64,000 nucleotides of DNA, from NCBI GenBank assembly GCA_004123355.1, contig SCHM01000001.1, forward strand, positions 9,186,193 to 9,250,192, given 5' to 3'. Made by a program: the position numbers and the translations under genes. Shown piece by piece: positions 21,161 through 33,211 of this stretch. The first letter of the stretch is position 1. Each line of letters starts with the position of its first letter. This stretch comes from Amphirosellinia nigrospora. Taxonomy: Eukaryota; Ascomycota; Sordariomycetes; Xylariales; Xylariaceae. The notes beneath the pieces are model-generated. The model worked only from the letters and a program-made list of their open reading frames with translations, searched no databases and was not told where the DNA came from.

Positions 21161-24100
21161 ATGTCTAAGATCGACAAATTGTCTATCCAGGGCATTCGGT
21201 CCTTTGACGTTCACGAACGGCAGAACCTCTCATTCTTTACTCCTCTGACCCTCATCGTCGGCTACAACGGGTCTGGCAAGACCACCATCATCGAGTGTCT
21301 CAAATATGCCACCACCGCGAGCTTCCTCCAACAGTAAGGGAGGAGCCTTCATCCACGACCCTAAGCTCTGCGGCGAACGCGAAGTCTTCGCCAAGTCAAA
21401 CTGCGCTACAATACCCCACCCAACACAAGTTACGTTGCTACCGGAGTCTCCAATTGACCGTAAAGAAGACAGCGAGGTCGCAAAAGACCTCGAGGGCACA
21501 CTGTACAGCAATCGCGATGGCGAAAAGATGTCGGTCCTCCTCCAAAGAGGCTAATCTAAACAAGCTTATTTCTGACACCCTTGGCGTCTCACCCGCTGTC
21601 CTCGACGCCGTATCTTCTGCCACCAGGAAGAATCCCTATGGCCCATGAGCGAACCGGCCGCTCTCAAGAAGCGATTCGACGAGATCTTCGAGGCGATGAA
21701 GTACACAAAGGCTATTGAGAATCTCAAGGTGCTTCGGAAGAAGCAGGGAGAATCCCTGGCCAAGCTCAAGGAGAGGGAGCCCGGCGAGAAAAGGGACAAG
21801 GACACGGCAGAGAAGAAAGAGGCGCGTTGCGTCCAGCTACGAGACGAGATCGAGGGACTTAGAGAGGAGGTACAAAACCTCGACCAGCAGATGTCCGATG
21901 CTGCCCAACAGGGCAGAGAGCGGCGCGAGGCGGCCAACAGTTATCTTTCCATTGTCAATGATTTGAAACAAAGACGGACGAACTTCGCATCCGCAAGGAA
22001 ACTCTTCAAGAGTCCAGGAACAGAATGGATGAGGAGCTAAGCGAATCCGACGAATGGTTACGAGATGCGCTCGCGCAATACGAACAGCGCGTAGCTCGAT
22101 ATGCGCAAGATCTCGAGGAGAATAGACTTCAGTATAAGATTACAAGACAATCTAGATGCGTCTCGCCAACAGCTGTCCGAAAAACTCGCTGAGCAAGGCA
22201 GGCACCAATCCGACAAGGCAAAGTACGAACGCCAACTCGAATCGCGGGTCAAACTTGTGCAACAAGCTGCACAACTACACAGTATTCGCGGGTTTGAAGG
22301 CGACTTAGATGATCGGAAGGTGCAAACATTCTATGAGCGCATACAAAGGCTCTTGGGACAAGAAGCAGGAGCTTGACCGCTGCAGGCTGAGAATGCGAGT
22401 GAGATGGATGATCAGACAACTAGTATAACCGAATTAGAAAGTCAAAAATCGAGATATACTCAGAATGGGTCTTCGCAAAGCAGAGAATTGCCGCTTGTCA
22501 GAGAAATGACCATTCTTCAGAGAGAACTGAACGCCGTTGAGGTCGACGAAGGGCCAAGGCAATCCTCGATGCCGAGTCCAAGGATCTAGACCAGCGGTTC
22601 CAGCAGGCTTCTCAAGACTACAGAACTCAGATTTTGACCAGAAATTGCACCAAGAAGAGACACATCTGCAGCAACTTGAGGGCGAAAGCAGTAGGCTCGG
22701 CCAAGAGCTTGTAGAATCGACTAGACTACTCTCTGACCGCGCACAGTTGGAAGTTCGCAAGGATGAGCTGACAGAGAAGAATCGGAGGCTGGCGACATTG
22801 AAGAGTACCTGGAATCAGAAGCTGTCTGCCCTCGTTGGTGGGACGTGGGACCCCGCAACACTTGAACGAGAGTTCCACAAGGCCTGCAAGTCAAGACTCA
22901 AGCGTTTGACGAAGCTTCTCGCCAACGTGACGATGCTCTCCAGCAACTTAAAACGGTACAGGCGAATCTGGCAAGCATCAGAGAAAGGGCCAAGAAACGT
23001 GATGAGGAGATCTTGAAATGTAAGAGCACTGTTGTTCGGGCTCAAGAACGTAGACCCGGACGCGGATTTGGGCGTTGATGCTCTTCTACGGAGATTGAGC
23101 GACTTGAGAGCGACATTCTGACCATGAACAACGACTTGTCATTGTCTACGGCTTTGAGTAACTATTATGCCGGCTGCAAGAAAGTGATGAACGAGAAAAA
23201 TAAGTGCGAACTTTGCGAGCGACCGTTCACCAATGCGGCTGATAATCGAGGCTGGTCGCGAAGATTAGGTCTGTTCTCGAGGAGTTTGGGAAAGACGAGT
23301 TGAAACGTGAATTAGACGAGAGTGAGCAGCTTTTGAGTCAGCTCCGAGCCGTCCGACCCAGAGCGAGACGTACATGCGCTTGCTCACAGAGAAAGAGAAT
23401 CTGATAAAGAACAACATGCCGTGCAGAACACAGAAGCTAGCACTCTTCGTCGCTTGGAGGAATGGATGATACCGTCCGTATGAAGCAAGAGGAACGACAG
23501 GATTTTGAATCCATGAGTAAGATCGTCACCAATATTACTCAAACCCAGAAGGACATCGTAGAAGCCGAGGCCCAGGTCGATCGGATCATGTCCCAGCAGC
23601 AATTTAGTGGTACTATCAGAAGTACCCAGGAAATCACTGAGCTTCAAAATACATGCGGAGAGCAACTCAAAGCTGTAAAGAACAAGATTAACAAGCTCAC
23701 GAATGACAAACAACGCATGCGGGATACAGTTAATGCTCTAGAATTAGAGCGCAGCGAGTTGCGAAACAGATTGAGCCATGCGGTTCGACAGCTCGAGAGA
23801 AAGAAGGAGTACCAGGATCAGATCCAGGCTCAGAAAAATGACATTGCGGAGCAAAAAGAAATATTCAAGAAGCTGACAGAGACTTGGAGTCCGTGGAGCC
23901 AGAGATCTCTAAAGCGCGTGCTATTAGAGATGATATCCTACAGAGAGGCCGCGAAAAAGAAAAGAAGGTCGCCGGCGAGCGAGATGGCCTGGGTAGCTCC
24001 GTAAGCGAGCTGAAGATGATTGACAGTGATATCCAGAACTACCTAGATTGTGGTGGCCCATCAAACCTCAGAACAACGAACAGGCAATCGAAGCACTTGA

Positions 24101-25051
24101 GAAGACCATCAAACGAATCGATGACGACATGAATGCTGTGACAGCCCTGTCAAACAAGATGAAGGAAGAGATGGCGAGCAGCGACGGGAAAAAGAAGAAT
24201 ATCGTGGAAAACCTAACCTATCGCAAGGCAGCGCGTGACGTCGACAGCCTCAAGCAGGCAGTCGTGGAGCTAGAATCTCGGAGGGCCCATGAGGATTATG
24301 AACGACTTGCGGAAGAGGCTGACTATTTCGACACCCAACATCATATGATCAATGCCAACAAGGGAACCGTCATTGGACTATGAAATCCAAAGATGATGAA
24401 CTCGCGAACCTGATGAATGAGTGGAAAACCCAATACAAATATGCGGCTGAGCGATACCGTGAGACGCATATCATGGTTGAGACCACCAAGGCAGCCATTG
24501 AGGATCTTGGACGATACAGCACCGCTTTAAATAACGCATCATGCAATACCACGCAATGAAGATGGAAGAAGTGAATCGGATTGCTGGCGAGCTATGGCAG
24601 AGCACATACCAAGGCACGGATATCGACACGATCTTGATCAAATCGGACAGCGAGGCAACAGGAGGGCGCAGCTCGTACAACTATCGTGTGTGCATGGTAA
24701 AACAGGACACAGAGATGGATATGCGAGACGGTGCTCAGCGGCCAGAAGGTGCTCGCGTCCATCATAATCCTTGCACTCGCCGAGTCATTCGGCATCGGCT
24801 GTGGGCTCATCGCCCTTGATGAGCCTACAACTAATCTCGACCGCGACAACATCAAGTCTCTCGCCGAATCTCTGCATTCTATCATCCAGGCCGCCGTTCC
24901 AGAGCAACTTCCAGCTCATCGTCATCACGCACGACGAGGATTTTTTCGACACATGCGCTGCTCTGATTTCTGTGACGACTTTTGGCGCGTCAGTCGCGAT
25001 GAGAAGCAGAATAGTCGCATCGAGCGGGAAAGTATTGCTACGATTCTTTAA
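21161..25051 (+). CDS. rad50: DNA double-strand break repair ATPase Rad50, frame-broken
   Basis: SMC-like subunit of the Mre11-Rad50-Nbs1 complex, which tethers and processes DNA ends in the nucleus. ATG 21161 opens [20 protein letters not shown], with Walker [10 protein letters not shown] at residues 34-42. Then come [38 protein letters not shown], long heptad coiled coils, the zinc hook KCELCERPF (CxxC at 23205-23216), more coiled coil, and the C-terminal lobe: signature CSAGQKVLAS, Walker B with D-loop [31 protein letters not shown] and a final [14 protein letters not shown]. The span of 3891 bases equals about 1297 codons, the normal length without introns. The frame changes at least 14 times. 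Individual breaks are one-base losses in short runs; for example ACCACCGCGAGCTTCCTCCAAC lacks one G and one C relative to TTGELPPN. This is best read as consensus error in an essential-type repair gene, not decay. Confidence 0.93.
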
Positions 25052-26513
25052 GCGCAGTCTGCTTAGCCTCGGTGTTTGGGAATTAATGGCTGTATTTCAT
25101 CTGATTTTGTTCTGATTTATACCGGGTTTCACTAGTAAGAGGATAGCAAAGCAAGGCGTTTGGTCCCTTTTTACCGATAGTCTACTACATTGCTCGACAT
25201 TTGCCTCTCGTGGGAGGGAGGGGCGACTAGTAGTTATATTACCATACATAGATATTTGATACTAGGTTGCTTATGTTCGGCAACAAGGCTCGTAGGTTTA
25301 TATACCCCCTAATCAAGATGTTTCACTCTGTTCCCGTTCCCTATTATTGAATCTTGGGGTGATATGTGATGCTCGATGATAAAGTAGTTACAGGCTAGCT
25401 TTATTCATGCCCTGACTATACTTATTCTAAGTCTCGAAGAAATAGATGAGTTGTTCTCATAACTTGAGAATTTTACAAAGCATTTGAAGCTATAAAGTGT
25501 TTACTATGTCTGAGCGAGGAGTATTTTACAAATGTCTATAGACCAGTTGTCTTTTAACATTCTTCTCTTGTATTAACTTCGTACTTGTGATGCTCACCAA
25601 TCAATCATCTAATACCACTGATCCTGAATCAGGTTCAAGTTAGTTATTCTGTTGCTAACTCCAAGATCTTTTAAGGAATCTCACAGGTTAACCTCAAGGG
25701 CAGATAGATGCGTAAATTGTATATTTATATATATCGGAGTATTATACGGCGTGGTGGAACTATGATGTCAAAGCCACCACGGTTATTGTAATTATATTTA
25801 TTATTTCTTTTTCTCCAAATTTTCTTTTTGCCGTATCGCTTAATATTTGTAACACTAAACATATCTAAAAAAAACTCCTATGTACCACCTCTCAAATGAC
25901 TACACTATAGATACTTTGGTCAGACATTTATCTCACGGATCTAACCAGCATCTCTTATCTTCTGGAAAGTAGTTAACTAGCTACTAGAAGTCTATACTAA
26001 ACTGACCTAAATGATTCCAAGATTCTGCATCATCACTTTAACTTTTTTGGCAGTTATCATTAATAATTTAATCAGTTTTTAGCTTCCAGTTCCAATCGAA
26101 TATGTCAGCCTACCCTTAAAATTAACACGGCCGCAACTTGGTCACGCTTACAACAGCATTGACAAAAAAATCTCACTTCCGGCTCCGGGTCACTTGCAAC
26201 GTACCTATACGCCCAGTCAAGCCATGTGATGGCATCGAGCCCAAACTAATTGATATATTTGCTGTATCCAGTGACCTCGCCATCCCAACGCCGTCGCGTC
26301 GTGCGGTAATCATCATCAGCGATGCTTTGAATTATTAACCATCCAGACACCTATCGATATACCCATTGCGCCGAGGCACCACCACGCGAACCGATCCCAG
26401 TTGAGTTATAAAATAATTAAGAGATGCCTTCTACCCTCTTTCATTTAGGTCTGTTCTTCGTTCTAGACCTGCTCTATCCATGTTTCGCATCCCTATCCGC
26501 GCTTGCGTGTCTG
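25052..26513. other. AT-rich spacer between convergent genes
   Basis: About 1.5 kb, with the most AT-rich DNA of the window around 25400-26060. It contains a hairpin with 8-bp arms CGTGGTGG / CCACCACG (25750-25757 and 25774-25781) and no coding signal. Confidence 0.55.
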
Positions 26514-27467
26514 TCATACTAAATCGAACCGTGAAAACCACACATGAATACTAGTCTTGTCCATAGCATCCCCATGACCGTTCTCTTCGCCCTTGGGTTC
26601 GGTTTGGGTAGACTTTGGGGCCGCATCTGTAGGATTCGGGTCGGATCTTCTCTCAACTTTTTGCTAGGCAAACCGTCGAGCTCATCCTCCGCGTCTCTTT
26701 GGGAGTCGGGGCCCGCACTCCCGATCGTTCTCCTCAATGTCCATCTTATCGTCGTCTTGGTCGTCCTTGGCGTCTTCATCGCTCTTTGAAGAAGTTGGGG
26801 TATCTAGAGGCTTACGACCAACGGCTGCTTGGATGTCAATTCCCTGTCTCATGCTGCCTGTTGTAGTCGAGGCGAGGCGAGTTGATGAGGACGCGGTCTG
26901 GGGACCCAGATCGCCTGCCCCAATCTCCTCAGGACCACGTGCATGCGGTTTTTCCTCGTCTTCAGCATTGTTGCTGTGGACGGACCCTATGGCACTAGTA
27001 CCTTGTCAGCAGCGGCGTCCACTCTCTCCCTCGAGAGTTGCGGAAGACGGTGTCGACATGGCATTAGAGACGGGAGTCGGTGAGTCAGGGGATCCCGCGA
27101 GGATGGGGTGCGGGCTTGGTTTTGAGATTGTGCTAGTGCTCGTTGCTGGTGAATACGGGCTTGAATCTGCTGCTGCTGCTGTGCCACGGCACTTGCATTG
27201 GATCCCATTTGGATATGATGGCTAGGCACGAGCTGGCTGATAGGGACAAGTCCTGCCTCCTGCTCCTGTCGTAATAACTCACCTTGGGTTACGCTAACGC
27301 CTCGGGCTCCATCGAGGGGATGCCATTGACTGACACAGACACCGTCTCGACGCTCCCAACTCCATTAGGACCGTCAATGGTCTCGGTGCTCTCGGTCCGA
27401 ACCTCTCCTTCCAATTCTGCCGGCACGTCTTGGGGAAGTTGGAGACTGCGACTGCGGCTGCTGCTGC

Positions 27468-27500
<33 letters not shown>

Positions 27501-28443
27501 GATTGCGGCAATTGTGTATGCGTCGAGGGACCTGGGATGGGCCGTTGATTGTGTGTAATCCAAGGGATGGGCGTAAGCAGAGCCCTCCAAGCGCTTCGTC
27601 ACTACCGGCGAAGCCCATGGCGATGGGCGGGAAGTCGTTTCTAGCACACCGTTTGCTAGTCCGCCCGGAATTTCTGCATGAGTTGAAGCAATGGATATAT
27701 GTTTAATCCTGATGTCACGCGAACTACACGATCGAGGGCATGAAGGTAGCTGGTGAGCGACGATAGTGCTGCTGCTTTGGGTTAAGACGAGCTCTGCGAC
27801 ACGCTGGATAGTATGCGGCGGGTATGTGGGAAAAGTAGATTTGAGGTGTGATGTAATATCAGCGAGCATAGAGGCAAGCTGCGGCGGTAAAGTGCCGGGC
27901 GGGAGCGGAGCGGCGGTGGTTATCGCCGGGGTGGGAGCAGGAGGAGGGGGCGCTGTTGTCGGTGGTGTACCGGGATTGTTCTCCTTATTTGTATTTGTGT
28001 CCGAGGACGGGCTCGATGGGCGGGGCTCGATGGGCGATGACGGCAATGGCGCCAGGAAGCCTTCTGGTAAGTCCGAGTCGGGGTCGCGCGGGATAGAGGA
28101 TGGTATCGTGGTTGCCGAGGAGAAAGGCTGTGGTGGCGGGGCGGTGGTGGGAGATTGGGTATGGGAACTCCTCAAGGGCAATCTATTCCGAGATGTTAGG
28201 CTTTGGATGATGCCAGGTAGTCAGGTGGCCAGGTAGGGTGAGAGGCAGACCTTCTCAATACGTGAGATTATACGCGACAGCAAAGCAGGCCACGCAGAGC
28301 TGGTGAGGCCACAATGGTCAGCATATTTTGATATTGTGATATTGGTTGGCTGGCATCTGAGACGAAGGGATTGAAGCTCACTAGTCCATAGGACGGCCTG
28401 CAGAGAGGGCCTGCAGGATCTCATCGTCGTCAATCTCCATCAT
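26514..28443 (-). CDS. Protein phosphatase 4 core regulatory subunit R2
   Basis: Homologue of PPP4R2 (yeast Psy4), the targeting subunit of the PP4 phosphatase that dephosphorylates H2A and other DNA-damage substrates. Exons 28443-28382 (MMEIDDDEILQALSAGRPMD), 28299-28251 (SAWPALLSRIISRIEK) and from 28182 (IALEEFPYP) join in frame across two GT-AG introns. A proline-rich linker follows, then the family core LPPQLASMLADITSHLKSTF, PTYPPHTIQRVAELVL and YLHALDRVVRVTSGLNIYP, then ELEGEVRTESTETIDGPNG, VGSVETVSVSVNGIP, GELLRQEQEAG and a Gln-rich stretch, and an acidic tail (DQDDDKMDIEEND, KGEENGHGDAMD) to TGA 26514. A (CTG)10 tract at 27470-27499 codes for Gln, Ser or Ala depending on frame. Several frame breaks are present; one lies in YRR-LTSYLHALD, where a C is missing from CC. 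Confidence 0.8.
27470..27499. repeat. (CTG)10 trinucleotide repeat
   Basis: Ten uninterrupted CTG units, with further CTG/CGG units on both sides, inside the PP4R2 gene. On the coding strand this is (CAG)10 with flanking CCG, giving polyglutamine in the expected frame. Confidence 0.9.
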
Positions 28444-31089
28444 ATTGAGGCTATTGTGGCAGTCGACAGGAGCTAGAATTATTAGCTAGAACTGATTTGA
28501 TGATGGTGGTTTGCGACAAGCTTCAAGCTTCAGATTATCAGAAATACACAGACTTAGGTAACCTAGGAGAGCCCACGCGACGAGCAAGAGCGACGCAATA
28601 TTATTGGATGTGGTGGGGCCGTGCAACGTGCAGGCGCTTTAGCTTCCCCGAACAGACCTGAACCATAGCAGCTTGGTACCTACCTACCACCTCGATACCT
28701 CTGCCTTAAGTACCTACCTCCAGCACCACCCTTCTTAATTGCCGTGTCACATGTAGAGAGAGGAAACCATCATGAATCGTGTATGCGCCTAGAAGGTGAC
28801 AACACCGGGAATTTGTTGCGTTGCATTCTTTGAAACATAGGGGCATCCCGCCTGAGCGCCATCCGCTGTTCAAGCTATTGGGTGTGGCTCGATTCGCTAT
28901 CAAAACAACCTGTTTCAATTTCTGGCATACTACCCAGACTCTGCCAGTATTTAAGTTGCTTTCTTTTTCTCAGCTTCACGTCCTGGGTACCTAGGTAGCG
29001 TTGTGAGAGGTTTGCGAAGAGCCTCTTCGGTGGGCTTTAAGCTGTCGCTACAAGCCATATGATTAAGTGCATTTATATTTCTCTTTCGTATTGGTAATCC
29101 GCATGTAAGTCAGCAAAAGATGCCGGCTATTACGTTAGTACCTGCTTGACAGGTTATCTGGTTTTTGTAAACGCTTCTAATCAATACGATCTGTGATACA
29201 AGCTTTGCTCAGCCAACTCACATAGCCTTCCTTGGCATCGGTGGACGCCGATCAAAATGCTGACTCTCAAGAAGAGAGCAGCTTCATGCGTAAAGGAGAT
29301 GTCGATTGACAATCAATCAGACAAGATTGATAAATGTAGCTAGAAATACACTACAACTTGACGTACTTATCTCGTTATAATTTCCGTGGTATAAATCGAG
29401 GGGGGTTGCCGTCGGTACATAGTAGATCTTAGTGGCTGTGTTCTTCGCAGGGCAGACCCCAAGAACCTTCATGTGGATACACAGGCTCCCTCTCAGGCTA
29501 ACCACCTTGTGGGGCCTATACCTGAAAGAAATATGCTGGGCATTATAGCGAGTCGAAAAGCTACGCCAGCACTCCAGTGACTTTACTACCTTCCAAATGT
29601 ATATAGGTAGTTGCTAGGATACTTTTGGATACTACGCATACAAATTATACTATACTTTCTAGCTATAACGGTATAATTATGTCATGATTTTATTGTTGTT
29701 TGACGACAAGTAGTAGATGCACAGCCTGTTGGTGGCTTATGCCGAACTTTCTTTTCACTTACTTAGGTCCAGTAGGTAGTCTTTTCGCGAACCTTTAGCA
29801 TCAGGTCTAGGTACGCACCATAGGCCTAGCAGCAGCCTCCGTTATCCCTGTAAATTAAATTTGGTTCCTGACGGATCTTGAGCTTCGTTCCAGTTTTATT
29901 CTCTCATGAACCGTTGTGATTGAAGCATACTAGAAGCTCATCATTTATTTAATTACTCACGCGCCCATTTTCCATCTTTGCTCTATACCTAGGTAGTATT
30001 CTCCTGCCAAGCTAAAAATTACATCACCAGGCCATTAAACCGACAGTGATACGAGGAGTGCACATATTGTTTGCCTCTCGCTAACCAGCCTTGCATGTGT
30101 TTTCCCACCTGACCGAGCTGTCAACCACCCCAAATTGGCTTAGGCGCCCCTGCCAGTGACATCGACTTACATAGTGGTTCGTCTTGGAGGACGGATGGCA
30201 ATAACCTCCCTGGTTGACTGGAGATCCTCTTGGTTTTATTCTGGTTTTATTGTTTTGTTGTTTTGTTGTTTTGCCCAGCAGCATACTCAGTCTGCCTTGC
30301 TTGCCTACTACAACTTGTTCTCGACAAAACACCAAACTACCCAAGGTTAGCCCCTGCTTCACCCCCCGTCACAGCTCAAACCCATCAGACTGTTTCAGCT
30401 AACCCAACACCGCAAAGCCGGACGGGGCCAGGTCTTTTCATAGCACCAGCCCAGCACCAGCGCCAGCGCCCAGCCCAGCCCAGCCAGACCCCAGCCAGCC
30501 AACCCGAACTCTGCCCCGACGTGGTGCAGCCAATCCCCCGGCCCAAATTGCGACAAACTCAACAACTCCTTCGTTCGGCATCTCACCACGCTCGGTCGTT
30601 CGCCAAGTCATCATCGACAACCTCTTCTAGCCACTCGTTTCTTGTTTCTCTCCATTCTCCATTCTCCATTCTTCTTCATTGCCCGCTCGTTCTTCTCTCC
30701 CGTCCGCTGTCACATCCCTTTCTCCCTTTTTGTCCAGCCAACCCAACGTGACACCTTCTACCACCGCACCGCCGTATTCACGCTCGTACCAGTGAAACAA
30801 AGGCCCGACAAACATCTCTTTGCCGCGGTAGTTCGATTGACAAGTCGACTCCTCCCTTTCGAGGAGTCACATCTTCGCCGCCAAGCTGGATTTCAATCAG
30901 CAACACCGGCCTTTTCCGGCTGGCGACAACGCCGGCTTTCAACAGATCCCTTCTTCGCAATCCTACCAACGATATTCCATCGACCAATTTCCCGCTCAGC
31001 CCGAGTACGATCAGCAGCAATACGCACAATACCCCCAATACCAGACTTCTCCTGCCCAACCCCAGTATATCAACAACCTGAACTCGCCC
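28444..31089. other. Spacer and long 5' leader
   Basis: From 28444 to about 30200 there is only AT-rich DNA with CCTAGGTA/TACCTACC words (28552-28566, 28672-28720, 28985-28998, 29988-29998). From 30230 on the strand becomes C/T-rich: TTTTGTTG repeats (30246-30275), CCAGC/CAGCC repeats (30447-30510) and TCTCCATTC repeats (30648-30672), typical of a fungal promoter with a long leader for the UPF0658 gene. From about 30841 to 31089 the frame of that gene is open and codes a Gln/Tyr/Pro-rich text (FPAGDN, EYDQQQYAQYPQYQ), so the true N-terminus probably lies upstream of the called start. Confidence 0.55.
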
Positions 31090-32294
31090 ATGGCGTCCGC
31101 TCCTCCTAGCCGGATGGCTGTGTTTAAACAGGGGACGATTGGCATTTTCAAGAGGAGGTGGCCACGATGGTTCTTCTTAACGATTATCCTTCAGGCTATC
31201 GTCTGTATGGTGTTTGAGGCGTATGTATTATCTACGCGTCTGGGCAATGGCCTCCCATCGAAGCCGCACTAACTTACTTCATCCAGGTACACATTTGGCC
31301 TCTTCCAGGCTGGCCTAAAGAATACACAAGGAATGCAATTCCAGGGCACAGAAATCCAAGCACAACTGAAAACGATTCCCACTTTCCTTGGTCTATTTAT
31401 TTTGGGCTTCATATACGAGGTCGTCCTCGTCTGGGATGCGCTTATCGCGAAGAATACAATTCAAATTATCGGAGTATGCATCGCGAACCTCGCCTTGCTT
31501 GTATATGGCGCACTCCAAATTGACCAGATCCATGTGGCCATCCGTATTCTACAGGAAAAGAATGTTTTCCTAAACCAGAATGTCTGGACTCAAACTCAGG
31601 CCGAACTGATTGCCATCCCGGCAATCATTGGACTGATTACGCTCATCCTAAGCTTTATGGCTTGGAAGCTCTATCAAGAGTTCGCTTGGGATATCCTGAA
31701 GCAAATAGGAGCTGACTACAGGATGAAAAAACGATTCCTGCACTATCAGGTACGTAGTAGCAGCCACTTTCTGCTGCAGACTTCAGCTAACTCACGTTGC
31801 AGATCTACATCGCTCTGTTGAAGTTCGATTTCTTCTTCTTCGTCGGCTTTACAATTCAGTTTCTCGTGGTGGTGGGTGGCCGGTCCAAGGTCGAGTTCGG
31901 TTTGACTGCCGCTGCTATCCCCGTCACCATCGCCATCCTCCTCTGCGCTGCGTGGTCTGCCCGTCGCGAGTGGAGAGCGGGCATGTGGGTTGTCGGGATT
32001 CTGTATCTCGGAGGATTGACATATTTCATCTACAAGCTTGCCCGGATTTACGACCCGTCCCAAGTCACGGCTTATAAACCGGTTCAGAAGTCTTTAACTG
32101 CGTTCGCCGTACTCACTATCATTCTCATCGTCTTGACGATTATCAACGCGTTGGTTTGCTTGTTTAACTTTGGCCATGGTCTAAAACAACATCTCCTCAA
32201 GCCATCGCGGCAAGAAATGGACAAGGACCAGGCCAGTTACTCGATGAACGATGTCAAGCAACCCCAGATGCCTAGTCGAATGACGATCGATTAA
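31090..32294 (+). CDS. UPF0658 Golgi membrane protein
   Basis: Exons 31090-31220, 31287-31749 and 31803-32294 join in frame (introns GTATGT..CCAG and GTACGT..TGCAG) to 361 residues. The text after the N-terminus is characteristic of this conserved fungal family: FKQGTIGIFKRRWPRWFF, GMQFQGTEIQAQLKTIP, IYEVVLVWDALIAKNTIQ, NVWTQTQAELIAIPAIIG, LYQEFAWDILKQIGADYRMK, and a second hydrophobic half. Seven or so membrane segments are visible, ending with a hydrophilic C-tail (QEMDKDQASYSMNDVKQPQ). Localisation to the Golgi is from fission yeast homologues; the biochemical role is unknown. The frame stays open upstream to a TGA at about 30838 with a Q/Y/P-rich sequence that homologues also show, but no ATG is found there, so ATG 31090 is a conservative start. 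A missing first exon or a single-base error could explain this. Confidence 0.85.
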
Positions 32295-33211
32295 GCTCAG
32301 CTTGCTTCTCTCGAGATAGTCCTTGCTTTGATATAGATGTACAAAAGCGACACGATTTGATACGACTCTCCTAGCATCTTTCTATTTATTCAGATATCCG
32401 GCCGTGAAAGGCTACACAGAATCAGGACACCGAGACCAACTCGTACAACGAACTTGATCACCATTTCCCAGGGCGTTCTGGCGACTACTTATCGTTGGCC
32501 CTGCCCACCTTCCTTTGATGGCTGGATTTGTTTCTCCATTTCCAAAAACACATAACTATGGCCACCCCGGTGCGCTGACTCGGACTGGATACCGTCCAGG
32601 CGATGGAAAAGGAATCGCAAGAACAAATCGAGCTATATGTTATAAGCATCAAGCTTAAATGAAGGAAGAGGAGGAGAGAGAGGTCAGGATAGATTTTGTT
32701 TTTCGCATCATCGATGATGTAATAACTTTCGGTCCTTCAATCATCTGGCCAATGTGGTTCAAAGATAGCATTTCTTCACATATAATCTCTCACGAGCTTA
32801 AAGTGTCGTCTTATTTGTGATATAGTAGTTCCCTTGAGTATTCTTCTAATGGCGACAACTTGGCCGGGGGGGCCGGAAGTCGATAAAAAACGTTAATTTA
32901 GTATTGTATGTAACGTGCATGACATGACTCAGTCCATGATCCATGGATTACAAGAGCAGAGTGATAAACCATGCATACGTGAACCCGAAATAACCGGGTT
33001 CGTGAACTCACTCGCTTAAAAGACAGCATTCCCATGCCTACTCCAAGCGCCTGGGTTGCATACAAATAGACAAGAGAACTAACTACTTAGGTTAGGCACT
33101 GACGACCACCTTGATTATCCGTTATCGAATCAAACGTTTGCTTACTCTCCCGTCATGTACATGTGTCACCATGTATATCGTGCTTTGTTGGTAGTAAACT
33201 ATCATCCACAC
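32295..33211. other. Spacer between convergent genes
   Basis: 3' flanks of the UPF0658 gene and rmd5. A GAACCCG-AAATAAC-CGGGTTC hairpin lies near 32982-33002. There is no gene. Confidence 0.55.

Noticed and set aside
25052-26513. AT-rich island as a decayed transposable element
   Set aside because: No terminal repeats, no coding remnant and no target duplication could be seen.
27294-27618. Poly-Ser and poly-Ala readings of the CTG tract
   Set aside because: The family text and codon frame favour polyglutamine; the others are frame shadows or effects of a nearby single-base error.
30081-30815. Several frames through the CCAGC and TTTTGTTG repeats
   Set aside because: Low-complexity promoter/leader DNA; frames on both strands arise from composition.
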